Assembly (NCBI RefSeq): GCF_016458275.1
Contig: NZ_JAEMHM010000005.1
Span: 186,001-250,000 of the forward strand
Direction of reading: 5' to 3'
DNA: 64,000 nt
Origin: Geomesophilobacter sediminis
Lineage (GTDB): Bacteria > Desulfobacterota > Desulfuromonadia > Geobacterales > Geobacteraceae
This document shows positions 53,923-61,379 of this stretch, one piece after another. Below the pieces are notes generated by a model. That model saw only the letters and a list, made by a program, of their open reading frames with translations. It was not told where the DNA came from and made no database searches. How positions within the stretch are numbered: position 1 is the first letter of the stretch; every line of letters starts with the position of its first letter. Both the position numbers and the translations under genes were made by a program.

Positions 53923-55563
53923 ATGAGAATGATCAACCAAAGGAGCGGACTACGGCAGCTTGCCCATACATTCATAATCATCTTGCTCATGGTTCCAGGA
54001 ATAGCCAATGGAGCCAACCTAACCAACGTGGTAGGAGGATGGTTTACAGACCCATTCTTTGGCCTTAAGGACGATGGTACGGTCTGGCAATACAATTACT
54101 GGATGGCACCGACGAATATACGTCCAGATTTCCAGGTAGAAGGGGCGGTTAATGTTGTTGATCTTTCCCAGAGTATGAGCGAAACACTTTTTCTCAAGGC
54201 TGATGGCACATTGTGGGGATTGGGAGGGAATAGTACTTGCAACTTGTTTGATAACTCCGGCAGCAATGGATACACGGCGTCTGTCGTTACCTCACCAATC
54301 CAGCTGACGGATTTTTCAAATATCAAATCCATTAACGCTGGCGTCGATAATACAATAATAGTTAAAAGCGACGGCACAATTTGGGGTAAAGGACGTAATG
54401 CAAATGGAGAACTTGGAGATGGCACGCAGCTAACTAGGTGCGCTCCAGTCAAAGCGCTCGGGTTTGGAAATGCAAAGGCTGTTTCTTCTAAAGGCGGGCA
54501 TGTTCTTGCACTAAATAACGATGGTGCTGTTTGGGCCTGGGGATATAACGGGCATGGTCAATTAGGGAATGGAACATTCAATAACAATAACATTCCAGAG
54601 CAGGTCCAAGGGTTATCTGGTATTACTGCAATTGCAACAAGTGAATTTAACAGCGTGGCCTTAAAAAACGATGGTAGTGTTTGGGTGTGGGGTGGGTATG
54701 ATGAAATAAAAACTCCATATAAGCTTTCTGGGCTGAACGGCATTACTGAAATCGCAGCTGGAGACGGCTACGTAATTGCTCTAAAGAGTGATGGCACAGT
54801 TTGGATGGCCGGATCTTTTTCATCAACTTGGGGTTCATTTACGCCAATAACAGTAGTTAAACAGGTCTCAGGCATCTCAAACGTACTGCATATCGGGAGT
54901 GGATATCAAGAAATAGCTGCAGTAAAAAGCGACGGGACTTTTTGGTACTGGGGCTATTATCATAGTTCTACGCCATCGCAATATGCTGATACGGTCTTCG
55001 AAATTGATTTTACCGGCAATGGAAGTGGAACCGTTAGTGCATCAGGGGGATATGCCTTTTCAACAAACTCTACAATGCTATTCCCACAAAATACCAATGT
55101 AATCTTGAAATCAAATCCAACGAGTGGATCAACACTTACTTCCTGGACCGGTTGTGACTATGTAAACGGCGATCAATGTACAGTTGGAATGAATGCTGCT
55201 AAAAAGGTCAATGCGCAGTTTGACATTCAAACGTTTACTATGGTTACGAGCAGTTCTGGAAATGGCACTATTAATCCCACATCTCGGGCTGTCAATTACA
55301 ATGATAGCTTCTCATTTACCATTACCCCGAATACTGGCTATACGATCGACAAACTATATGACAACGGAGTTGATGTTTCCTCAATGGTATGGATCGATAA
55401 AAGTAACTTTGGATATAGCTTGTCCCATGTGACAAGCAACCACACACTTCAGGTAAGCTTTAAACAAGGGGTTATTCCAGCAGTGCCCGCTTTGTCAATA
55501 CCTATCCTCATACTCCTGGCTTCCGTGTTGAGCGTAAGTCTCTACTGGCAAACCAAAAGGTAG
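53923..55563 (+). CDS. RCC1-repeat exported protein with C-terminal sorting-like tail
   Basis: 546 residues from ATG 53923; an earlier TTG frame starts inside the terminator and is rejected. Signal peptide (FIIILLMVPGIANG). Seven or so RCC1-type repeats (VWAWGYNGHGQLGNGT, NDGSVWVWGG, SDGTIWGKGRNANGELGDGT) form a beta-propeller. A Gly/Thr-rich bacterial repeat domain follows. The C-terminus VPALSIPILILLASVLSVSL, ending WQTKR, looks like an IPTL-CTERM/exosortase-type sorting signal. Predicted surface protein. Confidence 0.78.
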   Translation: MRMINQRSGLRQLAHTFIIILLMVPGIANGANLTNVVGGWFTDPFFGLKDDGTVWQYNYWMAPTNIRPDFQVEGAVNVVDLSQSMSETLFLKADGTLWGLGGNSTCNLFDNSGSNGYTASVVTSPIQLTDFSNIKSINAGVDNTIIVKSDGTIWGKGRNANGELGDGTQLTRCAPVKALGFGNAKAVSSKGGHVLALNNDGAVWAWGYNGHGQLGNGTFNNNNIPEQVQGLSGITAIATSEFNSVALKNDGSVWVWGGYDEIKTPYKLSGLNGITEIAAGDGYVIALKSDGTVWMAGSFSSTWGSFTPITVVKQVSGISNVLHIGSGYQEIAAVKSDGTFWYWGYYHSSTPSQYADTVFEIDFTGNGSGTVSASGGYAFSTNSTMLFPQNTNVILKSNPTSGSTLTSWTGCDYVNGDQCTVGMNAAKKVNAQFDIQTFTMVTSSSGNGTINPTSRAVNYNDSFSFTITPNTGYTIDKLYDNGVDVSSMVWIDKSNFGYSLSHVTSNHTLQVSFKQGVIPAVPALSIPILILLASVLSVSLYWQTKR

Positions 55564-55609
55564 TCGAAGAAGCAGTTAATCAGTTTTCCTCTCTGTCACT
55601 GCCTGATAG

Positions 55610-55641
55610 AAAGAAGGTGGGGGTATTGCCACCTTCTTCTC
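55610..55641. terminator. Probable terminator
   Basis: AAGAAGGTGG and CCACCTTCTT arms with loop GGGTATTG, but with a poor T-tract. Follows the RCC1 gene. Confidence 0.55.
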
Positions 55642-56091
55642 AATGTCCCATTTTCCGCTGATTTCGTAAATGGAATACCAGACGCCTACCTTGCTTCGCC
55701 GCTCCACATTCCATACCAGCTTCAATTAGCACCTTCACCCTGCCGTAACGATCGGTATATATTTTTTCGCCCGGCGGCCCCACCACCAACGCCGTCTGGA
55801 TTCCCGGCACCTCGACCTTCGGTGTGCGCCGCACCGGGCGGAAAGGTATTGTCGCGGACACCTGCCGCAAACTCGTTGCCATATCTCATATGCCACGCTT
55901 TGCCTTTCCTGCTGCGCCTGGGGCCATTCTCCGTAGTGCACCACCCAGAGCAGAAGGTAGGCGCCAATCAGCTTAATGCACTGATGTTTAGCAAGGCCGA
56001 AGCTGATCCTGGGGACAAATCCGGTACAGCAGCTCTCCCCTTCGACACGTTCCCTAAGTGCGGTCAGTTCCTGCAGCCTGATTCGGACCAA
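55640..56091 (-). pseudogene. VgrG internal fragment, frameshifted
   Basis: Read on the minus strand, three frames in succession match VgrG. RLQELTALRERVEGESCCTG resembles the gp27-like region. YGNEFAAGVRDNTFPP and IPFRPVRRTPKVEVPGIQTA, then LVVGPPGEKIYTDRYGRVKV, is the well-conserved entry to the OB domain. At least two frameshifts separate them, and similarity stops abruptly after RVKV, near 55730. A dead type VI secretion spike gene. Confidence 0.8.
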
Positions 56092-56308
56092 GTTGCCCGC
56101 AGTCCGGAACCCATTGCGGCAGGTTCATGGCGGGCCCCGAATGAGGAGATCAGGAGGGGTAAACAAAGAAGCCCCGTCGGCAGGATTCGGAGCGGGATGA
56201 ACGTGCGAGAGCACGGCTTGCAGCGGACAGGGTGAGGATAGGGTTAACTGGGACAACATACCCTTTGGACAAGACGTCACCCCGTAACATGCGCGGCTCA
56301 GAAGCAAA

Positions 56309-56400
56309 TTTCCCTAAATCCCCCCTTTGCTAAGACTTCAAACCCTCAACTAAGCCGGCACGAGAGATTTTTCCTGACCTTTGTTAAAGGGATATTTCCT
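56309..56400. repeat. Palindromic intergenic repeat, family A (degenerate copy 4)
   Basis: AAATCCCCCCTTTGCTAAGA, then about 60 bases on CCTTTGTTAAAGGGATATTT. Arms of family A with substitutions. The stretch 56092-56308 holds no gene I can support. Confidence 0.5.
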
Positions 56401-56481
56401 TTTGCTTTGGTTTACCGAAAGATCGTGCTAGGTTGCGTCGACGCGCTTGATCATGAAGATACTCCCTTCAGGAGGCAAACG

Positions 56482-57063
56482 ATGGATACCTCTCCAAACC
56501 TCACCCGCTGCGCCTGGGCGGGTAGCGATCCGCTCTACCATGACTATCACGACCGGGAATGGGGGGTGCCGGTGCACGACGACCGGCTCCTCTTCGAATT
56601 CCTCATCCTGGAGGGGGCGCAGGCCGGCCTCTCCTGGATCACCATCCTCCGGAAACGGGAAGCCTACCGGGCCGCCTTTGCCGGTTTCGATCCGGAGCTG
56701 GTGGCCCGCTTCGACGACGCCAAGACGGCCGAGCTTCTCGCCAACCCCGGCATCGTCCGCAACCGGCTCAAGATCGCCGCGGCCGTCGGCAACGCCCGTG
56801 CCTTTCTCAAAGTGCAGGAGGAATTCGGAAGTTTCGACGCCTACCTGTGGCGTTTCGTGGACGGCAAGCCGATCCAGAACGCAAGGAAGACGCTGAGCGA
56901 CATCCCGGCGAGCACCCCGGTCTCCGACGCGCTGAGCCGCGACCTGAAAAAGCGCGGCTTCCGCTTCGTTGGGAGCACCATCTGCTATGCCCACATGCAA
57001 GCGGTCGGAATGGTGAACGATCACGTGGTGGACTGTTTCCGCTGGCGGGAACTGTCGGAATAG
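56482..57063 (+). CDS. tag: DNA-3-methyladenine glycosylase I
   Basis: 193 residues from ATG 56482 with AGGAGG 6 bases upstream. RCAWAGSDPLYHDYHDREWG, then VPVHDD, is the Tag signature including a zinc-ligand Cys, and EGAQAGLSWITILRKREAYR the next block. FVGSTICYAHMQAVGMVNDH near the end supplies the helix with the other zinc ligands. It excises 3-methyladenine from alkylated DNA, starting base-excision repair. Normal length, monocistronic. Confidence 0.95.
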   Translation: MDTSPNLTRCAWAGSDPLYHDYHDREWGVPVHDDRLLFEFLILEGAQAGLSWITILRKREAYRAAFAGFDPELVARFDDAKTAELLANPGIVRNRLKIAAAVGNARAFLKVQEEFGSFDAYLWRFVDGKPIQNARKTLSDIPASTPVSDALSRDLKKRGFRFVGSTICYAHMQAVGMVNDHVVDCFRWRELSE

Positions 57064-57179
57064 CCCAAAGCCCACCGCATGTCCAGTGCCACACATGTCC
57101 AGTGCCAGGCACCGCTTAATGAAATCCTGAAAGCCGACCGCAGAGGACGCCAAGGTGCGCCGAGGGACTTTTATTTGAA

Positions 57180-57360
57180 CAGATGAAGGTTTCCCCTGCA
57201 TCCCCTGCATCCCTGTTCAATGAATTTACCTCTACGCCGAAGCTGAGAGCTTCTGACCAGGATGGAGACGATCCGTATTCTTGTTTATCCTGTGCCCCCC
57301 GTTAATTTGATTTTCCTCTGTGTACCCCTGCGCCCTCTGCGGTGCGCTTTACTGATCCCA
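57180..57360. repeat. Dispersed intergenic repeat, family D (CTCTGCGGTGCGCTT type)
   Basis: Contains CCCCTGCATCCCCTGCATCC, then CTGTTCAA, and at its end GCCCTCTGCGGTGCGCTTTA. Similar blocks at about 57707-57790 and 59880-59980 share CATCCCCTGCATCCCCT and GACCTCTGCGGTGCGCTT. The 313-base gap has no gene. Confidence 0.5.
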
Positions 57361-57376
57361 AAGGAGGAGAGTGAAT

Positions 57377-57667
57377 ATGTTTTTGATCGATGTCCAGTAC
57401 CAGGTACCGCTTAATGAAATCGACGAGGCCCTGGAGGCCCATGTGGCGTTTCTGCGCGAGCAGTACGCCAAGGGGATCCTGGTTGCCTCGGGCCGCAAAA
57501 TCCCCCGCACCGGCGGGATCATCCTAGCCCGCGGCATCACCCGCGAACAGCTGGACGCCGTTCTCGAGCAAGACCCGTTCAAGGCGCGCGGTCTCGCCCG
57601 GTATACCATCACCGAGTTCGTCGCAAGCATGACCGCGCCGGAGCTGGAAGCTTTTCGGGAACCCTGA
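57377..57667 (+). CDS. YciI-family protein
   Basis: 96 residues from ATG 57377 with AAAGGAGG upstream. The alpha/beta YciI fold shows in HVAFLREQYAKGILVASGRKIPRTGGIIL and a final GLARYTITEF. The conserved His (EAHVAFL) and Asp (EQDPF) form the putative active-site pair. Function unknown in most bacteria. Confidence 0.85.
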   Translation: MFLIDVQYQVPLNEIDEALEAHVAFLREQYAKGILVASGRKIPRTGGIILARGITREQLDAVLEQDPFKARGLARYTITEFVASMTAPELEAFREP

Positions 57668-57740
57668 TTTCCCGCCGAGCTGAACCGGATGAAGGGGATA
57701 GTTGAGCCTTGGAAATCCTCTTCATCCCGTTCATCCCCGT

Positions 57741-58079
57741 TCAGAAAGTTTTTCCTCCGCGCCCCTCCGCGACCGTTGCGGTGCGCTTAATGGTTGTCGG
57801 GATCACCGGCCGGCGCAGCGCGGCAAACCGGCATGCCAGCCGTTCCAGCCAGCCGGTCGGCTCCGCCTCCGGCGGCAGGGTCAGGACCGCATCCCGCCAC
57901 GCCTCGATGATCACCTTCCCCCGGCGCCGCACCACGAATTCCTCTTCCGGGCGCAGCAGGTAATCCCGCTCGTCGCCGCACTGGGTCAGCCACAACACCC
58001 CGGCCAGGCAGCGCACCCGTATCCCGCGGCAATCCCCCTGCAACGTCACCCCCTGTTCCTTTTCCAGGCTGATCTGCAT
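57741..58079 (-). CDS. DUF2917 protein
   Basis: 112 residues from ATG 58079 with AAAGGAGG upstream. A small beta-rich domain with VLWLTQCGDERDYLLRPEEEF and GKVIIEAWRDAVLTL, as in DUF2917. Divergent from a MocR-type regulator, with shared operator-like repeats between them, so it is probably that regulator's target. No signal peptide. Confidence 0.8.
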   Translation of the reverse strand: MQISLEKEQGVTLQGDCRGIRVRCLAGVLWLTQCGDERDYLLRPEEEFVVRRRGKVIIEAWRDAVLTLPPEAEPTGWLERLACRFAALRRPVIPTTIKRTATVAEGRGGKTF

Positions 58080-58182
58080 GGCATCCTCCTTTTCCCGGGC
58101 TTCAGTATAGGTCCGGAGGGGGCCCCGCAAAAGATGCAGATCCCGGCAAAGTGAAGCGGTATAGTCGGCTCGGAACGCAAAC

Positions 58183-58218
58183 TGTATCGGTGCACCTTGG
58201 TCGAAATTGTATCTGTAC
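58183..58218. promoter_or_regulatory. Direct repeats between DUF2917 and MocR genes
   Basis: TGTATCGGTGC at 58183 and TGTATCTGTAC at 58208, same orientation, 25 bases apart. MocR/GntR regulators such as PdxR and TauR bind direct repeats, so these are good candidate operators. Confidence 0.5.
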
Positions 58219-58240
58219 TGCAAGACGGCTTCGCGCTACT

Positions 58241-59692
58241 ATGCCTGGCATGAACGGTCTATCGGGAGACAAAAACCTGCTCTACGAACAGGTCGCCGAA
58301 CGGGTCGCCGCGCTGGTCGAACAAGGAACCTTCCAGCCGGGGGACCGGATCCCGTCGGTGCGGGGGCTAAGCCGCCAGCTCAAGGTGAGCCCGTCGACCG
58401 TGCTGGAGGCGTATGCCCTGTTGGAAGACCGGGGTGTGGTGGCGGTGCGGCCCCAGTCCGGCTACTACGTATGTCCCAAGCGCCCGGCGCCGCTGCGGCT
58501 CCCGGCCGGCGACCGTGAGCTTTTGCGCCCGACCAACGTGGACAACAGCGAACTCGCGCTGATGATCTACCGCGACGCCGGCGACCCCGCTTTCGTCCAG
58601 CTCGGCGCGGCGATTCCCGATCTTGACAATCTGCCGGTGGACCGCCTGAACCGGATGCTCTCCAGCGAAACGCGCCGGTTTGGCGGCCAGAGCCTATCTT
58701 ACGAGCGCCCGGCGGGCAATCCCCGGCTGCGCCAGCAGATCGCCCGCCGGATGCTGACCGCCGGCTGTTCCTTTTCTCCGGACGATCTCCTCGTCACCAA
58801 CGGCTGCACCGAGGCGGTGGAGCTCGCCCTGCGCGCCGTCTGCCGTCCCGGCGACACGGTGGTCGTCGAATCCCCCACCTTCTTCAATACCCTGCAGGCC
58901 ATCGCCGCCCTCGACCTGAAGACCCTGGAGATCCCGGCCGATCCGCAGCACGGGGTGAATCTCGACACGCTCCGCTTCGTGCTGGAGAACAACCGGGTGA
59001 ACGCCTGCCTCTTCATCACCAACTTCAGCAATCCCCTGGGGAGCGTGATGCCGGACGACGCCAAGCGGGAACTGGTGCGTCTGCTCGCGCGCCACGACCT
59101 GCCGCTCATCGAGGACGACATCTACGGCGATCTCCCCTTGGGTCCGAGCCGCCCCACGGTGGCCAAGGCCTACGACCCGGACGGGCGGGTGCTCCTTTGT
59201 TCCTCCTTTTCCAAGACCATCGCCCCCGGCTACCGGGTCGGCTGGATCGCGCCGGGCCGGTACCGCGCCGAGGTGGAGCGGCTGAAGGCGGTCACCAGTC
59301 TGACCAACGCGGTGCCGCCGCAACTCGCCATCGCCGAGTTTCTGGCCAACGGCGGCTACGAGGCACACCTGCGCCGGCTGCGCCGGATCTACGGCCGCCA
59401 GCTCGCGCTGATCACCCAGGCGGTGAGCGAGCAGTTCCCGGCCGGAACCCGCGTCTCCCGCCCCGAAGGAGGCTTCGTGCTCTGGGTCGAGATGCCGGAG
59501 TCCGTCGATTCGGTTCAGCTCTACGAAATGGCACGCGAGCGGGGGATCACCTTCGCCCCCGGGCCGGTCTTTTCCGCCCGCCCCGGGACCTACCGCAACT
59601 ATCTGAGGCTGAGCGCCGCCTTCTGGTCCGACCGCGTCGCCGCCGGCATCGCCCTTTTGGGGAACCTCGCCGGAAAACTGCAGCGCCGCTGA
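58241..59692 (+). CDS. MocR-type regulator (GntR HTH fused to class I aminotransferase fold)
   Basis: 483 residues from ATG 58241 (ATG 58250 possible; no strong ribosome site). Winged helix (10-75; QVAERVAALVEQGTFQPGDRIPSVRGLSRQLKVSPSTV, core PGDRIPSVRGLS) followed by a PLP-binding domain: TNGCTEAVELAL, FINFSNPLG-like FITNFSNPLGS, IEDDIYGDL and the Schiff-base lysine in SSFSKTIAPGYRVGW. A transcription factor that reads a PLP-amine adduct. Likely controls the divergent DUF2917 gene. Confidence 0.92.
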   Translation: MPGMNGLSGDKNLLYEQVAERVAALVEQGTFQPGDRIPSVRGLSRQLKVSPSTVLEAYALLEDRGVVAVRPQSGYYVCPKRPAPLRLPAGDRELLRPTNVDNSELALMIYRDAGDPAFVQLGAAIPDLDNLPVDRLNRMLSSETRRFGGQSLSYERPAGNPRLRQQIARRMLTAGCSFSPDDLLVTNGCTEAVELALRAVCRPGDTVVVESPTFFNTLQAIAALDLKTLEIPADPQHGVNLDTLRFVLENNRVNACLFITNFSNPLGSVMPDDAKRELVRLLARHDLPLIEDDIYGDLPLGPSRPTVAKAYDPDGRVLLCSSFSKTIAPGYRVGWIAPGRYRAEVERLKAVTSLTNAVPPQLAIAEFLANGGYEAHLRRLRRIYGRQLALITQAVSEQFPAGTRVSRPEGGFVLWVEMPESVDSVQLYEMARERGITFAPGPVFSARPGTYRNYLRLSAAFWSDRVAAGIALLGNLAGKLQRR

Positions 59693-59730
59693 TCCCCCCT
59701 GCCCCATACAAAGAGAGAAGTTCCAACGAC

Positions 59731-59779
59731 AAAAGGCGCATCTCCCTCTTGGCAAGCGACAAAAGGAGATGCGCCTTTA
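59731..59779. terminator. Probable rho-independent terminator
   Basis: AAAAGGCGCATCTCC and GGAGATGCGCCTTT arms with a 19-base loop and a short T-tract. After the MocR gene. The rest of the 300-base gap to 59992 is family D repeat. Confidence 0.7.
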
Positions 59780-59869
59780 CTTGTTAGCCAAACCGACGGC
59801 TCCGATGCCGGCAGCCTTGGCGGCTCATTTTTCATAGCAGGGATGAACCCGTGCCAGGGATTTACCAGC

Positions 59870-59985
59870 TACGTCTGGTGCATCCCCTGCATCCCCTCTA
59901 TCCCTGTTGAACAGCTTTTCCCGTGTTAAGACCGCCTTTTCTCCGCGTCCCTCAGCGACCTCTGCGGTGCGCTTCCCGCTTCCCG
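59870..59985. repeat. Dispersed intergenic repeat, family D (second copy)
   Basis: CATCCCCTGCATCCCCTCTA, then TCCCTGTTGAACAG, and GCGACCTCTGCGGTGCGCTT. Same block order as at 57180. Confidence 0.5.
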
Positions 59986-59992
59986 CATCCCC

Positions 59993-60337
59993 TTACTCTT
60001 CGACAAAAGCCTTCAGCCGCATAAGCGCCTGGTCCCACTCCGCCGAGACCCGGTCCAGGTAATCCTTCACCTCGGCAAGCGGAGCCGGATCGAGCTCGTA
60101 GCGGCTCTCCCGCCCGGAGCGGACGCTGTGCACGATCCCCGCCTGCTCCAGGATCTTGAGATGCTTGGTGACCGCCTGCCGGCTCAGCTCGGTCCCCTCG
60201 GTGAGCTGCACGATGGAACTGGCGCCCCCGCGGGACAGTTTCGCCACCAGCGCCAGCCGGGTCGGGTCCCCCAGTGCCGCAAACACCGGGGCCGGCTCCG
60301 GCTGGCGTGCCGTCGGGCTAAGGTTTCTGCGCGACAT
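59993..60337 (-). CDS. ArsR-family transcriptional regulator
   Basis: 114 residues. Winged helix: VFAALGDPTRLALVAKLSRG, then ELSRQAVTKHLKILEQAGIV and the wing GRESRYELDP. No cysteine metal site is visible, as in the ArsR subfamily linked to AHSA1 proteins. Its start overlaps the end of the AHSA1 gene by 20 bases, so the two are coupled. It likely binds the GCAACC-N4-GGTTGC palindrome upstream of the operon. Confidence 0.92.
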   Translation of the reverse strand: MSRRNLSPTARQPEPAPVFAALGDPTRLALVAKLSRGGASSIVQLTEGTELSRQAVTKHLKILEQAGIVHSVRSGRESRYELDPAPLAEVKDYLDRVSAEWDQALMRLKAFVEE

Positions 60338-60770
60338 GGGCCTCGATGTTCTGCAGCTGTTCGGACCAGCCGCCGTCGTTCATCCGGAACGCCTCTTCGC
60401 GACGGTGAGCCGGGATCTTGTCAAAGCCGGATTCCGTGACCCTAAGGAGCGTCCCGCCGGAAATCTCTTCCAGCCGGAATTCGACCAGGGTCGGCGTCTC
60501 CTGGGAATAGTCCACCGCCGGATCGGCCGGATAGGGGTGCCAGTGGTAGGAGAAGAGCCGCTTCGGCTCCATCTTGAGCACGTCGAACTCGACCACCAGC
60601 CACTCGTACCCCGGGTAGGTGATGTTGCCGCGCGTTACCTGTCCCGGAACGAAGGGACCCTCCAGGTTGATGTGGAACCACTCGCCAAATTCCTTATGGT
60701 CGGTCAGCGCCTGCCAGACCCGCGCCGGCGACGCCTTCAACTCGATGCGTTTCTCGATGCGATCGTTCAT
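60318..60770 (-). CDS. SRPBCC/AHSA1-family protein
   Basis: 150 residues. The START-like fold shows in EKRIELKASPARVWQALTD, FGEWFHINLEGPFVPGQ, KRLFSYHWHP and GTLLRVTESGFD. Binds a hydrophobic ligand or client; the ligand is unknown. First gene of an AHSA1-ArsR operon, a widespread pairing in which the ArsR protein represses the pair. Confidence 0.9.
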   Translation of the reverse strand: MNDRIEKRIELKASPARVWQALTDHKEFGEWFHINLEGPFVPGQVTRGNITYPGYEWLVVEFDVLKMEPKRLFSYHWHPYPADPAVDYSQETPTLVEFRLEEISGGTLLRVTESGFDKIPAHRREEAFRMNDGGWSEQLQNIEAHVAQKP

Positions 60771-60800
60771 GTCATACCTCCCGTTGCGGCGGAAAAAACC

Positions 60801-60816
60801 GCAACCTTATGGTTGC
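60801..60816. promoter_or_regulatory. Operator palindrome of the AHSA1-ArsR operon
   Basis: GCAACCTTATGGTTGC, perfect 6-base arms, 31 bases before the AHSA1 start. An additional GCAACC half-site lies at about 60842. Matches the operator type seen before ArsR-AHSA1 pairs. Confidence 0.65.
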
Positions 60817-60886
60817 ATATTATCGGAACCGGACCAAAAAGGCAACCTTTGTGTCGCCCATCACGGGAGCCCGGATCCTGTCCTTT

Positions 60887-60937
60887 CCCTGAACATTTCC
60901 GACCCTTTCCTGAACAGCTGTGCCTTTTCTGAACAGC
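60887..60937. promoter_or_regulatory. Three direct repeats, candidate enhancer sites
   Basis: TGAACA at 60890, 60911 and 60930, each preceded by CC or CT within TTTCC/TTTTC (TTTCCCTGAACAT, TTTCCTGAACAG, TTTTCTGAACAG). Spacings are 21 and 19 bases, about two helical turns, and the array lies 100-150 bases upstream of the sigma-54 promoter. This is where an NtrC-type activator would bind. Confidence 0.5.
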
Positions 60938-61038
60938 CTTGGCGCGGGTTGGGCAGCGATCGCAACGGGGTCCCCTTCCGCCCTAAAACGCCGCGCCAAC
61001 TGCGTGTCAACCAATGCCGCGGCGCTGCGTTCTACAGA

Positions 61039-61054
61039 TGGCACGCACCTTGCT
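61039..61054 (+). promoter_or_regulatory. Sigma-54 (RpoN) promoter
   Basis: TGGCACGCACCTTGCT matches the -24/-12 consensus TGGCACG-N4-TTGCT at every position. Transcription would start about 12 bases downstream, near 61065, just before the riboswitch. Confidence 0.85.
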
Positions 61055-61082
61055 CTATGTGCAGCACATGCAGGTAGTCATA

Positions 61083-61172
61083 TAGATCGATACACGAGAA
61101 TACTAAACCACCCGCGAGGGTGGGGCGGAAAGCCTACAGGGTCTCCACGAGACAGCCGGGTTGCCGAAATAT
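61083..61172 (+). ncRNA. GEMM-I-class cyclic-dinucleotide riboswitch (probably cGAMP-type)
   Basis: The conserved core is present: CTAAACC, a CCACCC-GCGA-GGGTGG stem with GNRA loop, GGGGCGGAAAGCC, then a GTCTC/GAGAC stem and GCCGGGTTGCCGA. In canonical c-di-GMP-I RNAs the joining segment reads AGGGCAAACC; here it reads AATACTAAACC. By my hand alignment this puts A where the G specific for c-di-GMP stands, as in the Geobacter GEMM-Ib RNAs that prefer 3',3'-cGAMP. The downstream terminator reuses the 3' end. Confidence 0.85.
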
Positions 61173-61201
61173 CAAAGGATATTGGCAGCCCGGCTTTTTT
61201 T
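61155..61201 (+). terminator. Riboswitch expression-platform terminator
   Basis: GCCGGGTTGCC...AATATC pairs with GATATTGGCAGCCCGGC, followed by seven T. The 5' arm overlaps the last aptamer helix, so ligand-bound aptamer should prevent terminator formation (an ON switch). Confidence 0.85.
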
Positions 61202-61379
61202 GTTGCCGATATCCGCCTGCGCATCCCACTCGAAGGAGGTATTCGGCAGCAGTGGTCCCCCGGGACCGATCGGCTTGAACGCAGGAAATGCACCCTGTCA
61301 GGGACGCGAAACACCGGCCGGTTGGGCCGGGGTAGCGTTTCCGCCCATGTGGAATTCGACTCATTATTCAGGAGGTAGT

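Larger units (their letters stand above)
51600..55730. mobile_element. Low-GC island between vgrG fragments
   Basis: Codon use and base composition drop sharply to AT-rich across about 51.8-55.6 kb compared with both sides. The region holds only two plus-strand exported-protein genes and is flanked by vgrG remnants on the minus strand, in the order expected if one vgrG had been split. No integrase, transposase or direct repeat was found. Transfer or insertion is inferred. Confidence 0.5.

Noticed and set aside
55640-55730. Small minus-strand protein containing VWYSIYEISGKWDIEK beside the vgrG fragment
   Set aside because: Protein-like in one frame but has no start or ribosome site; may be another relic.
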